Source of the DNA: an uncultured Eubacteriales bacterium
GTDB lineage: Bacteria > Bacillota > Clostridia > Oscillospirales > Acutalibacteraceae
Length of the DNA: 64,000 nt
Assembly (NCBI GenBank): GCA_934457415.1
Contig: CAKSHM010000002.1
Coordinates: 198,647 to 262,646, forward strand
Reading direction: 5' to 3'
Shown here: piece after piece, positions 23,275 to 30,440 of the stretch
Layout of the letters: every line of letters starts with the position of its first letter
Numbering within the stretch: the stretch's first letter is position 1
Notes under the pieces: model-generated
Told to the model about the DNA's origin: nothing
The model's input: only the letters and a program-made list of their open reading frames with translations
Databases searched by the model: none
Program-made: the position numbers and the translations under genes

Positions 23275-24555
23275 TTATAAAACAACTTCCGTAATTTTAC
23301 TGTTTTCGCGCAGCATTTTTATATCAGAATAAAGGAGCGTTTCCTTTTCACTGAGCATTTTTGCCGTCTTTTCGAGAAATTCGCGGTTTTTAATAAGTAT
23401 CTCGCGTGCCTTAAACATATACCGCTCAAGCTCGGCATGAACTACCGATTCGTTTCTTGAATTGAAGCTCTCGGAGCTTTCAGGAAAACGATGGTTAGCA
23501 ACATCTATCATACCGAAACCGCCGGTGCCGCTTTCGGATATGGCGTCCCTGATATTATCTGCGGCTTTTCTGATATCGCTTTGACAGCCGCTTGCACAAG
23601 CACCCGAATAATAAAGCTCTACCGCCGCTTTCCCCGCAAGCGAAATGAGAATATGGTGCGCCCGCCTTGTTACGGGCATACAACGGTGAATAAATCCGCC
23701 TGTTGAGTCTCTGCCGGCAGTTCTAAGCGATGCGAGTCCTACGCTGCCGGGAGTTAATACTTCGGACACTACAAGATGACCCGCCTCATGCAGCGCAATT
23801 TCTTTTAATGCGTCGCTTGACTTTTTTGTGAAATCATCGGGAGCGTCATACTGCATACGCAAAACAGATTTTACAAGGTCATCCATTTCTATTTTTTCTT
23901 TTCTTGCATAACCCGCTCCAATTGCCGCCTCGTTAAGAATTGTTTCAAGCTCGGCACAGGAGCCATAGCTCACCATTTTAACAAGGTCATTCATATTTAC
24001 ATTATCCGAAACCTTTTTTTGACCGAGATAATATTTTATAATTTCCTCCGCGTCTCTGTCTGTGGGTGAGTTTACCTCTATTTTGCGGTCAAATCTGCCT
24101 GAGCGGATGAGCGAACGTGGGAGCTTTCGAATTTCGTTTACGGTTGCAAACACAAAAACATTGCAGCCCTTAACCTCGTCGATACCTGCCTGCACAGCAA
24201 CATATTCCTCGGCATCTATATGGTGGTCGTCCTCGTTTGCGAATTTATCCATATCATCAAGCAACACTATTGCCGGAGCGTTTTCCTTGGCTTTTTCAAA
24301 GGTGTCGGTTATCTTTCCTATAAAATCATCGCTGCCCTTATCACGGCGGACAATATATGCCGGCAGTCCGCTTTCGGTAATAAAGCTTTTTGCCATAAGG
24401 CTTTTTCCGAGTCCCGGGTCGCCGTAAAGCAAAATTCCCTGCGGCAGCTTTCCACCGAGATTTTCGTAAATTTCTCTGTTGTGGATCATGTCGCAGATCT
24501 GTAAAAGCTCTTCTTTGATTGTTTGGTATCCGATAATTTTATCAAATGCACTCAT
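23275..24555 (-). CDS. Soluble AAA+ ATPase with HEAGH metallopeptidase domain (FtsH-like), copy 2
   Basis: A 426-aa paralogue of the gene at 7632 with the same layout: Walker A GDPGLGKS (45-52), Walker B VLLDDMD, arginine-finger segment RSGRFDRK, then HEAGHLVVSEVL (256 onward) and candidate zinc ligand QSDIRKA. No membrane segments. This copy keeps the more usual HLVV after the zinc motif, so it is the better candidate for an active protease. It is 21 bp after the 24577 gene and shares its promoter with regulon site 6. Confidence 0.85.
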   Translation of the reverse strand: MSAFDKIIGYQTIKEELLQICDMIHNREIYENLGGKLPQGILLYGDPGLGKSLMAKSFITESGLPAYIVRRDKGSDDFIGKITDTFEKAKENAPAIVLLDDMDKFANEDDHHIDAEEYVAVQAGIDEVKGCNVFVFATVNEIRKLPRSLIRSGRFDRKIEVNSPTDRDAEEIIKYYLGQKKVSDNVNMNDLVKMVSYGSCAELETILNEAAIGAGYARKEKIEMDDLVKSVLRMQYDAPDDFTKKSSDALKEIALHEAGHLVVSEVLTPGSVGLASLRTAGRDSTGGFIHRCMPVTRRAHHILISLAGKAAVELYYSGACASGCQSDIRKAADNIRDAISESGTGGFGMIDVANHRFPESSESFNSRNESVVHAELERYMFKAREILIKNREFLEKTAKMLSEKETLLYSDIKMLRENSKITEVVL

Positions 24556-24576
24556 ATTTATTTCCTCCGTGAATTT

Positions 24577-25215
24577 TTAATCCCACAAATTCCAAAACCA
24601 CCTGTTAAACAGGTTTAAGGCCTCGGTCTTGCAGCGGTCTCTATATTCATCGAGCTTTATAGATTCTTTTAAATAAAGCTCGGCTGTTTCTTTATATTCG
24701 GGAACATCACTCGGTGAATAAAGTCTTTTTGCCCCATTAGGATAAATATCCTCAGGCTTTAAAAGCTTTTCGCCTAAAATCCCGTATTTCTTCGTAAATT
24801 CCTTGTAATTTTTCAGGTTCTCCTCTTCGTAAGGGTTTTTGACGGTACAGGTCTCTTCAGAGGCCTCTCTTAAAAGAAATATTATTCGGTCGAGAATGTC
24901 ATTCCAAAGATTGTTACAAATTTCGTCTGTTTTTTCACGCAGCTTATAGCCCTCGGAATTTTCATCGGTAGGCCAAGAGCAGTATTCCTCGTATGTCATA
25001 TTAAGCTCGTCGCTGTGTGCCTCGACATATTCTTTTTGCAATTCGCCGGGAAATCCCATATGGTGTTCCTTTAAGTATTCAAGCATTTGGGGCATAACCT
25101 CCAAAAACCAGTAATCAATACTCCAGGTGTCCTTAACGCTCCAGCCTCTCTTTGCACGCTGTCGGCGATATTTATGCTCCTGCCGCCGTTCTTTAATCGC
25201 TCTTATAAATGACAT
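24577..25215 (-). CDS. Conserved hypothetical protein, 212 aa, co-operonic with AAA+ copy 2
   Basis: The ATG at 25215 (GGAGGAATC upstream) starts MSFIRAIKERRQEHKYRRQR. The central segment GWSVKDTWSIDYWFLEVMPQ, followed by MLEYLKEHHMGFPGE, resembles a pattern seen in phage and accessory proteins (GWSxxDTWSLDxxxxxxIxPxLxxL), whose function is unknown. It is highly charged and soluble. It could be a substrate or adaptor for the neighbouring AAA+ protein (inference). Confidence 0.65.
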   Translation of the reverse strand: MSFIRAIKERRQEHKYRRQRAKRGWSVKDTWSIDYWFLEVMPQMLEYLKEHHMGFPGELQKEYVEAHSDELNMTYEEYCSWPTDENSEGYKLREKTDEICNNLWNDILDRIIFLLREASEETCTVKNPYEEENLKNYKEFTKKYGILGEKLLKPEDIYPNGAKRLYSPSDVPEYKETAELYLKESIKLDEYRDRCKTEALNLFNRWFWNLWD

Positions 25216-25260
25216 ATTGATTCCTCCCATAAGCAACATTTTTTTGCTTTCACTATATAT

Positions 25261-25293
25261 ATTATATAAAATGTTATGTACCGTTTTCGGTGC
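25261..25293 (-). promoter_or_regulatory. Regulon motif site 6 plus -10 (24577/AAA+ copy 2 operon)
   Basis: Minus strand GCACCGAAAACGGTAC (25293-25278), 11 nt, TATAAT (25266-25261). It is a full inverted repeat with one mismatch and matches site 5 read in the opposite direction. Confidence 0.8.
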
Positions 25294-25313
25294 TTAAAAT
25301 TTCCGATTTTAAT

Positions 25314-25682
25314 TTAGATATATTTTTTAATATATCGGTAATGCGAAGAACCGTCATTTATAGCCTTTATTTCTCTTTTCGCATCGCTAATGTCAAACCG
25401 TTTTATAATTTCCTCAATTATTTCTTTTCGGTTTATATCGGTATTGAGAAAAATTTTAATGCTTTTACCATATATTTCAACTCTCCCTCTCGGATAATAA
25501 TTATACGGTCGTCCCTTAGTAACGCGTTTTGAAAGCTTTGACCATTCGGCTTTGTGATTAAAATTATTTCCGGATTTTGAGCTGAATACTGCCTGTTTTT
25601 CCGCTTTGCCGTTTTCGTCGCAGGCAACAGAAACAATAATGAATTTCTTTTGTGATAAATACCAAAATATTCCTTTTTGCAA
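25314..25682 (-). CDS. Conserved hypothetical protein, 122 aa
   Basis: KGRPYNYYPRGRVEIYGKSI and a C-terminal NTDINRKEIIEEIIKRFDIS with GSSHYRYIKK give a pattern I recall from small clostridial proteins without a known function. The start is uncertain; an internal start near the SVACDENGKAEKQ segment is possible. It overlaps nothing and lies 14 bp after the RecF-like gene. Confidence 0.58.
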   Translation of the reverse strand: MQKGIFWYLSQKKFIIVSVACDENGKAEKQAVFSSKSGNNFNHKAEWSKLSKRVTKGRPYNYYPRGRVEIYGKSIKIFLNTDINRKEIIEEIIKRFDISDAKREIKAINDGSSHYRYIKKYI

Positions 25683-25696
25683 AAGCTTGCACCTCT

Positions 25697-26398
25697 TTAA
25701 AAAAATCCGAATTGTGCGGTTGCAATAAATACCTGCTCCTCTTTGTCAAAAAGTTTGCTTTCTTTAAGCTTGCGGCAGTAATTTTTCGGCAGTCCTGAAA
25801 TAATAAACGGTCTTTTTTCATAATTCATATTAACTGCTTTTTCGGTATCGTTCCAAAATTCGCGCAATTTTAAAAAACACATAAGCTCAAAAAAGGCTCT
25901 CTCATTTTTGTTATTCATTTTTAAGGGTTGATTTTCGGCATTAACGGCACTGAAATTTCCGTCAAACTGTAAAATGACCTTGTATCCGTTTTTTTCGGGA
26001 TAGTCAAATGGCTTAAAGTTCTTTACATACTTATTTAGCCGATGCCTGAAAAAACGGGTTGCAATAATTCCGTCGGTTTTTAAAAGCTTTTCTTTTTTAT
26101 GCGGATCGTCAAGGTGTTTATATAGATTAAAATATTCGGAATATACGGCAGAATCCGAAAAATCAAAAATGTTAAAGCTTTTCGCCTCGTCGGGGGAGCC
26201 TCTTGTATTTATTTGTTGGTTTGCGTGGGGTGTTATTTCAGCCGTTATGTCAGGGCTTTTCGAAAAATCTCCGCTTACTACCGTATAAACCGCTCTTAAT
26301 ACATCGGCGTTGTCAATTATATTTACACCCGATTTAAAACGACATACAAGGTGCGAAATGCCGCAATAATTGTTTAGTTCAATGCTTTTAATTATCAC
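25697..26398 (-). CDS. Degenerate RecF/SMC-like ATPase-fold protein, 233 aa
   Basis: The first 27 residues, MIIKSIELNNYCGISHLVCR then FKSGVNI, are the classic N-terminal strand pattern of RecF/SMC/AAA_23 proteins. Where GENGSGKST should follow, the sequence is IDNADVLRAVYT, so Walker A is gone. Near the C-terminus NERAFFELMCFLKLREFW, RPFIISGLP and EEQVFIATAQ line up with the signature helix, Walker B position (Asp and Glu absent) and the final QVIxxTH strand. It is an ATPase fold that has lost catalysis, or a greatly reduced relative. It is second in the operon from 26783. Confidence 0.55.
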   Translation of the reverse strand: MIIKSIELNNYCGISHLVCRFKSGVNIIDNADVLRAVYTVVSGDFSKSPDITAEITPHANQQINTRGSPDEAKSFNIFDFSDSAVYSEYFNLYKHLDDPHKKEKLLKTDGIIATRFFRHRLNKYVKNFKPFDYPEKNGYKVILQFDGNFSAVNAENQPLKMNNKNERAFFELMCFLKLREFWNDTEKAVNMNYEKRPFIISGLPKNYCRKLKESKLFDKEEQVFIATAQFGFF

Positions 26399-26426
26399 TC
26401 TTTCGCCCTCCTCGTTTTATAGCAAA

Positions 26427-26783
26427 TTACTGTCCGAATATTTTTTTAATAAAGCATTTTCGCTTTTTATGTATTTTATAATTCGGCGGAATAACGGTAT
26501 ATAAATAACCGAGACCGTAATTATTTGCATAGCAAAAACAGCCGTATTGCGGGGCAGAACGCCTTATAAACGAAATAGCTTCGGGATTTCCCGTGACAAA
26601 ATACACATTTGAATATCTTTCGGTTTTCACCGGCGGAAAAACCTCCGGTTTGTTTTCGGTAAAAATATAAAGCGTATTGTTATATACTGTCTGCATGCAG
26701 TTTTCGTCCGGAAATTCAAGGTCTTCTGCAATGCCGTAATAAATTCTTAATGCGTTCCACACGCGGTTTTTATTCTCGTTCAT
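26427..26783 (-). CDS. Hypothetical protein, 118 aa
   Basis: No family is recognised. The segment LYIFTENKPEVFPPVKTERY and SAPQYGCFCYANNYGLGYLY suggest an alpha/beta fold. The C-terminus is basic (HKKRKCFIKKIFGQ). It is the first gene after regulon site 7 and lies 28 bp before the RecF-like gene. Confidence 0.6.
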   Translation of the reverse strand: MNENKNRVWNALRIYYGIAEDLEFPDENCMQTVYNNTLYIFTENKPEVFPPVKTERYSNVYFVTGNPEAISFIRRSAPQYGCFCYANNYGLGYLYTVIPPNYKIHKKRKCFIKKIFGQ

Positions 26784-26810
26784 TTCTGCTCATCCTTTCC
26801 TTATGTGTTT

Positions 26811-26843
26811 ATTATATTGTTTTTAATGTACCGAAATCAGGGC
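26811..26843 (-). promoter_or_regulatory. Regulon motif site 7 plus -10
   Basis: Minus strand GCCCTGATTTCGGTAC (26843-26828), 11 nt, TATAAT (26816-26811). Only the half nearer the -10 is close to consensus. Confidence 0.65.
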
Positions 26844-26846
26844 ATA

Positions 26847-26878
26847 AAAAATCAGCCGCATTATTTGCGGCTGATTTT
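26847..26878 (-). terminator. Intrinsic terminator of the WYL gene
   Basis: A 13-bp perfect stem (26847-26859 with 26866-26878) ends in a T-tract on the minus strand, just after the WYL stop codon and abutting regulon site 7. Confidence 0.85.
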
Positions 26879-26884
26879 AAAAAG

Positions 26885-27865
26885 CTATTTATATTTTTTT
26901 ATTGCATTTTCTAAAGAATTTTTAATTTTAACTTTCAGGCTTTCCGGCTTTGTAATCTCTACATAATTTATATACTGCATTGCCCAGTGCTCCATTGCAA
27001 TGGGGCTTGCCTTAACGGTCACGGTCACCCGACCGTCATCACGTTTTGAAATTTGCGTATCACGCCCGAACCAATCAATTATCTGGTCGATAATGCAAGC
27101 GTCGGCAATAAACTCAATTCTTTCCGGTTCATCGCTGTACATATAAGGCATTGAGGAAGAAAATCTCTTGTAGTCAATTCCGCTTTCATAGCCCGCAACC
27201 GAGCGGATAGGAACGGCGGCGGTTTTCGATATGCTCATATTTGTTATATGGTCAAGGCGGTGAAAAACCATATTGCCCCAGTATTCGCTGTAAGCCATAA
27301 GGTAATAACGCTGATTGTGAAGTATCATCTGATAAGGACTAACCACCTGATAAGAGCTTTTGTGCAGCTTTTTATCCGCTCCGTATTTATTATAATCATA
27401 GCTTAGCTGCTTGCCCGTTTCTATTGCGGTATCTATTAACTCTATATTGTAAAAAAGCGCCTGATTATCGGTCTTGCTCCAATCATTTACCGAATAAATA
27501 TTTTTAATATGAGATTTGAAGTATTTATTAGAAAGTCCGCATAAGCGTTCTATCAGGTCCTTAGAGTGCTTGGCGGTTATATGCTTGCTGCTTAAAATGC
27601 CGTCTATCAGCATACGAAGCTCGCTGTCCTCAAACTCACGGAAGTCAATATAGCTGCCGGCTCTGCGTGACTCGATTTCAATATCCGCTTCTTTTAAAAG
27701 CGATATGTTTCGGCTTATCGCTTTGCGTTCGATAATTATGCCGTAATCGTTTTCAAGATGTGCGGCTATATCATCCTGAGTCAGCGGATGGTCATAATCG
27801 CTGTATTCTTTAAGTATCTGCCATATTCTTATAAGCGCAAGCTTTTTAGGTTCAAGCCCTTTCAT
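26885..27865 (-). CDS. WYL-domain transcriptional regulator
   Basis: The 326-aa protein (ATG 27865, GGAG 8 nt upstream; ATG 27871 is too close) has an N-terminal winged helix (about 1-75: PKKLALIRIWQILKEYSDYD, DIAAHLENDYGIII, ERKAISRNISLLKEA). It is followed by a WYL domain around residues 130-220 (SYQVVSPYQMILHNQRYYLM, AYSEYWGNMVFHRLDHITNM) and a C-terminal WCX-like part with VTVTVKASPIAMEHWAMQY. WYL regulators sense ligands such as nucleic acids or nucleotides and control defence and DNA-damage genes. It carries the regulon motif in its own promoter, so autoregulation is likely. It is the only regulator in the island, so I propose it as the regulator of the eight sites. Confidence 0.9.
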   Translation of the reverse strand: MKGLEPKKLALIRIWQILKEYSDYDHPLTQDDIAAHLENDYGIIIERKAISRNISLLKEADIEIESRRAGSYIDFREFEDSELRMLIDGILSSKHITAKHSKDLIERLCGLSNKYFKSHIKNIYSVNDWSKTDNQALFYNIELIDTAIETGKQLSYDYNKYGADKKLHKSSYQVVSPYQMILHNQRYYLMAYSEYWGNMVFHRLDHITNMSISKTAAVPIRSVAGYESGIDYKRFSSSMPYMYSDEPERIEFIADACIIDQIIDWFGRDTQISKRDDGRVTVTVKASPIAMEHWAMQYINYVEITKPESLKVKIKNSLENAIKKYK

Positions 27866-27886
27866 TTTCATTGCTCCTTTTTTATT

Positions 27887-27920
27887 ATTATACAATATTC
27901 GTTTGCGACAAATTCGGCAC
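27887..27920 (-). promoter_or_regulatory. Regulon motif site 8 plus -10 (WYL autoregulation)
   Basis: Minus strand GTGCCGAATTTGTCGC (27920-27905), 12 nt, TATAAT (27892-27887), then AAAAAAGGAG and the WYL start. Confidence 0.72.
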
Positions 27921-27995
27921 ATAACCATATTAACATAATAATTATTTTCAGTCAATTTCTGCGCTATGTTTTTATCGGTCTTTTTTGACAGACTG

Positions 27996-28023
27996 AAAGC
28001 ACCGCTTATGCGGTGCTTTTTTT
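27996..28023 (+). terminator. Intrinsic-terminator-like hairpin
   Basis: AAGCACCGC-TTAT-GCGGTGCTT followed by TTTTTT. The plus strand has no gene ending here and the AraC remnant ends from the right, so it marks a scar or a former gene end. Confidence 0.7.
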
Positions 28024-28130
28024 ACCCCTGCTTAGGGCTGTTTATCTTATAGGGATTTTTGTTTCGGTATTCTCTCGGAGACATTCCGACGGATTTTTTG
28101 AAGGCTAAAGAGAAATTGGCGGAATTCGAT
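28022..28130 (-). pseudogene. AraC regulator, 3' remnant only
   Basis: The minus strand reads SNSANFSLAFKKSVGMSPRE then YRNKNPYKINSPKQG and a TAA at 28024-28022. This is the last helix of an AraC HTH domain. Homology stops at about 28125, exactly where the GH2 sequence begins on the other strand. It is a deletion remnant. Confidence 0.82.
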
Positions 28131-29537
28131 TTGACCGAATTTATTATTAACGGTACGAATAAAATCCGTATAAATGTATACAAATGGTGTTGCGGAAGCT
28201 ATCTTGAGGATCAGGACGAATTCAGATTCAACGGGATTTTCAGAGACATATATCTTCTTAAAAGATCGGAGGGTCATCTTTTTGATTTATCGGTTAAAGC
28301 GGAAAACAGCAAAATCAAGATAAAAAGCAATAAGGAGTTTTCAGCAGACATATATTTCGGAGGTAAGTTGGTTTCTTCCGGTAATTCGGAAAACTGCAAA
28401 GCGGATTTTTATATAGAAAATCCTACTCTTTGGAATGCGGAAAATCCGTTTTTATATAATGTTATCATAAAGTGTGCAGGAGAAATCATAGAGGTTAAGA
28501 CAGGCTTCAGAACTGTTAAAATTTCAGGTGAATACGAGCTTCTTATAAATGACAGACCCGTAAAGCTGAAAGGAATAAATCATCACGATTCGAACAGTAA
28601 AACCGGCTGGTATATGACTAAAGAGGATTATATCAAAGACCTGAGGCTTATGAAAAAACTTAATATTAACTGCATAAGAACCTCGCATTATCCGCCGTTG
28701 CCCGTTATGCTTGATTTATGCGATGAAATGGGATTTTATGTTATCTTGGAAAATGGCCTCGAAACCCACGGCTTTTTAAGAAGATATCCTAATGTTCCTT
28801 ACGGCTACGATTCTTTAAATAAGGACTGGCCCTGTTCAAATGAAAAGTGGGCTGATGAATGCTTGGAAAGAATGGTTAGGACTTATAACAGAGACAAAAA
28901 CCATTCTTCTGTTATAATATGGTCGATAGGAAATGGGTGCGGACACGGAAAAAATCATATAAAAATGGTTGAATATCTTAAAAGTACGGATAACAGTCGC
29001 CTTATTCATTATGAGCCTGCTTCCTCCAAGGGATTTTTTGAGTATTCCGATGTTTATTCGAGAATGTATTCTCCCATAAGCGATCTTGAAGCATGGGCGA
29101 ATGTTAAAGCTATGAAACAGAGCATCTTTTTGTGCGAATATTCCTATGCAATGGGAAACGGTCCCTTTGACAGCTATTGCGATATGTCTCATCACGGACT
29201 TATCTCAAAGCATAAAAGCACCGCCGACTCAGAATATGTTCCTTACCCCGTTCCTCAGGAGCACGGAAATCATATTGATGTCAAGTATTTAAAAGTAGCC
29301 GATAAGCTTTTATTTGAGTCCGACAGAATGGAAATAAGCGTACTTCATCATTCAATGGAAAGCATTTATAATGCCGCTCATACAGACGAGCTTAAAAAAT
29401 CGCCTTTTACTCATATAAGAATTGATTATAAGAATTCGGGAATAGGCTCAGCCGCCTGCGGTCCCGAGCTTAAAGATGAGTACAGACTGAAAGAAAAGGA
29501 TATAGATTTTGAGTTTTCAATCAAGCTTATTTCTTAG
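28121..29537 (+). pseudogene. GH2 beta-galactosidase-like gene, 5'-truncated, internally deleted, acid/base lost
   Basis: The frame is open from 28059, but GH2 similarity starts only at EFDLTEFIINGTNKIRINVY (28121), inside the N-terminal sugar-binding domain. GSYLEDQDEFRFNGIFRDIY, the Ig-like domain and the catalytic barrel start (KLKGINHHDSNSKTG, RTSHYPP) follow. The acid/base loop, normally GNESGHG, is GNGCGHG. The nucleophile loop LCEYSYAMGN is kept. After it the sequence jumps to the small-chain part (YVPYPVPQEHGNH ... GIGSAACGPEL), so an internal domain is missing. About 470 residues remain of the usual 1000. I judge it non-functional although the frame is uninterrupted. Confidence 0.85.
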
Positions 29538-29550
29538 TCTTAATAGAATT

Positions 29551-29590
29551 AAAAATGCTCAGAGAGTTCAGAAACTCTCTGAGCATTTTT
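29551..29590. terminator. Bidirectional terminator
   Basis: An 18-bp perfect stem (29551-29568 with 29573-29590) has A-tract and T-tract arms, placed between the GH2 remnant and the convergent activase gene, whose stop it overlaps. Confidence 0.88.
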
Positions 29591-30416
29591 CGGCCATGAT
29601 ATCATTTAAAGTATCCATAAAATCCTTATCGGGAATATAGAATTTTTCGGGCTTAGAATTTAAAGCGTAATATTTATTTTCACCCATTTTGTGATAAGGT
29701 AAGAATTCGGCCTTTTTGATACCGTTTTCTTTTAACAGGTCTATTATTTTTTGCATTTCTTCAAAACTGTCATTAAATCCGCCTATAACAGGAACTCTTA
29801 TAATCATATCCGTGATTTTTGAAAGCTTTTTGAAATTGTTTATTATAAGTTCATTTGATACGCCTGTTCCTTTTCTGTGCAATTCGGCTCCGAAAGCTTT
29901 AATATCATATAAAAACAAATCCGTAAACTGCAGTATTTTTTCAAAGCTTTCCCACGGAACATTACCGGCAGTATCAACGGCGGTATGTATTCCGGCAGCC
30001 TTGCATTTTTTAAGAATTTCACAAAGAAAATCAAGCTGCAGCATACATTCTCCGCCCGAAAAGGTGACTCCGCCTCCCGAATTATCATAAAACGCTTTAT
30101 CCTTTATGATCTCTTCAAAAACCTCGTCGACCGTATAATCTTTTCCGCAGATTTTTCGAGCATCCGAAGGGCAATAAAGCTCGCACCTGCCGCAAAAATC
30201 GCATTTTTTAAGACTATTAGGGCATACTTCAATACACTTGCCGCAATGAGTACACTTATCCTTATAAAACATCATTTGTTTATCAAATGACTGACTTTCG
30301 GGATTATGGCACCATTTGCACCGCAGATTGCAGCCTTTGAAAAACACCGTTGTCCGTATTCCCGGTCCGTCGACAAAAGAATTTCGTTGAATGTCAAAAA
30401 TATTTGCTTTCGGCAA
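29568..30416 (-). CDS. Glycyl-radical enzyme activating protein (radical SAM)
   Basis: The 282-aa protein has the radical-SAM motif CNLRCKWC (about residues 30-37), preceded by SFVDGPGIRTTVFFKG, the hallmark of GRE activases. A ferredoxin-like insert holds two clusters, CTHCGKCIEVCP and CDFCGRCELYC (about 52-82). GGVTFSGGECMLQ is the SAM-binding region. It uses SAM to place the glycyl radical on its partner GRE. The start is TTG, with only a weak AGGATG upstream. It lies 24 bp after the GRE gene at 30441, its obvious partner, and it is the only activase for both GREs in the window. Confidence 0.93.
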   Translation of the reverse strand: MPKANIFDIQRNSFVDGPGIRTTVFFKGCNLRCKWCHNPESQSFDKQMMFYKDKCTHCGKCIEVCPNSLKKCDFCGRCELYCPSDARKICGKDYTVDEVFEEIIKDKAFYDNSGGGVTFSGGECMLQLDFLCEILKKCKAAGIHTAVDTAGNVPWESFEKILQFTDLFLYDIKAFGAELHRKGTGVSNELIINNFKKLSKITDMIIRVPVIGGFNDSFEEMQKIIDLLKENGIKKAEFLPYHKMGENKYYALNSKPEKFYIPDKDFMDTLNDIMAEKCSESF

Positions 30417-30440
30417 TTAAAACACATCCTGTTTCAATAT

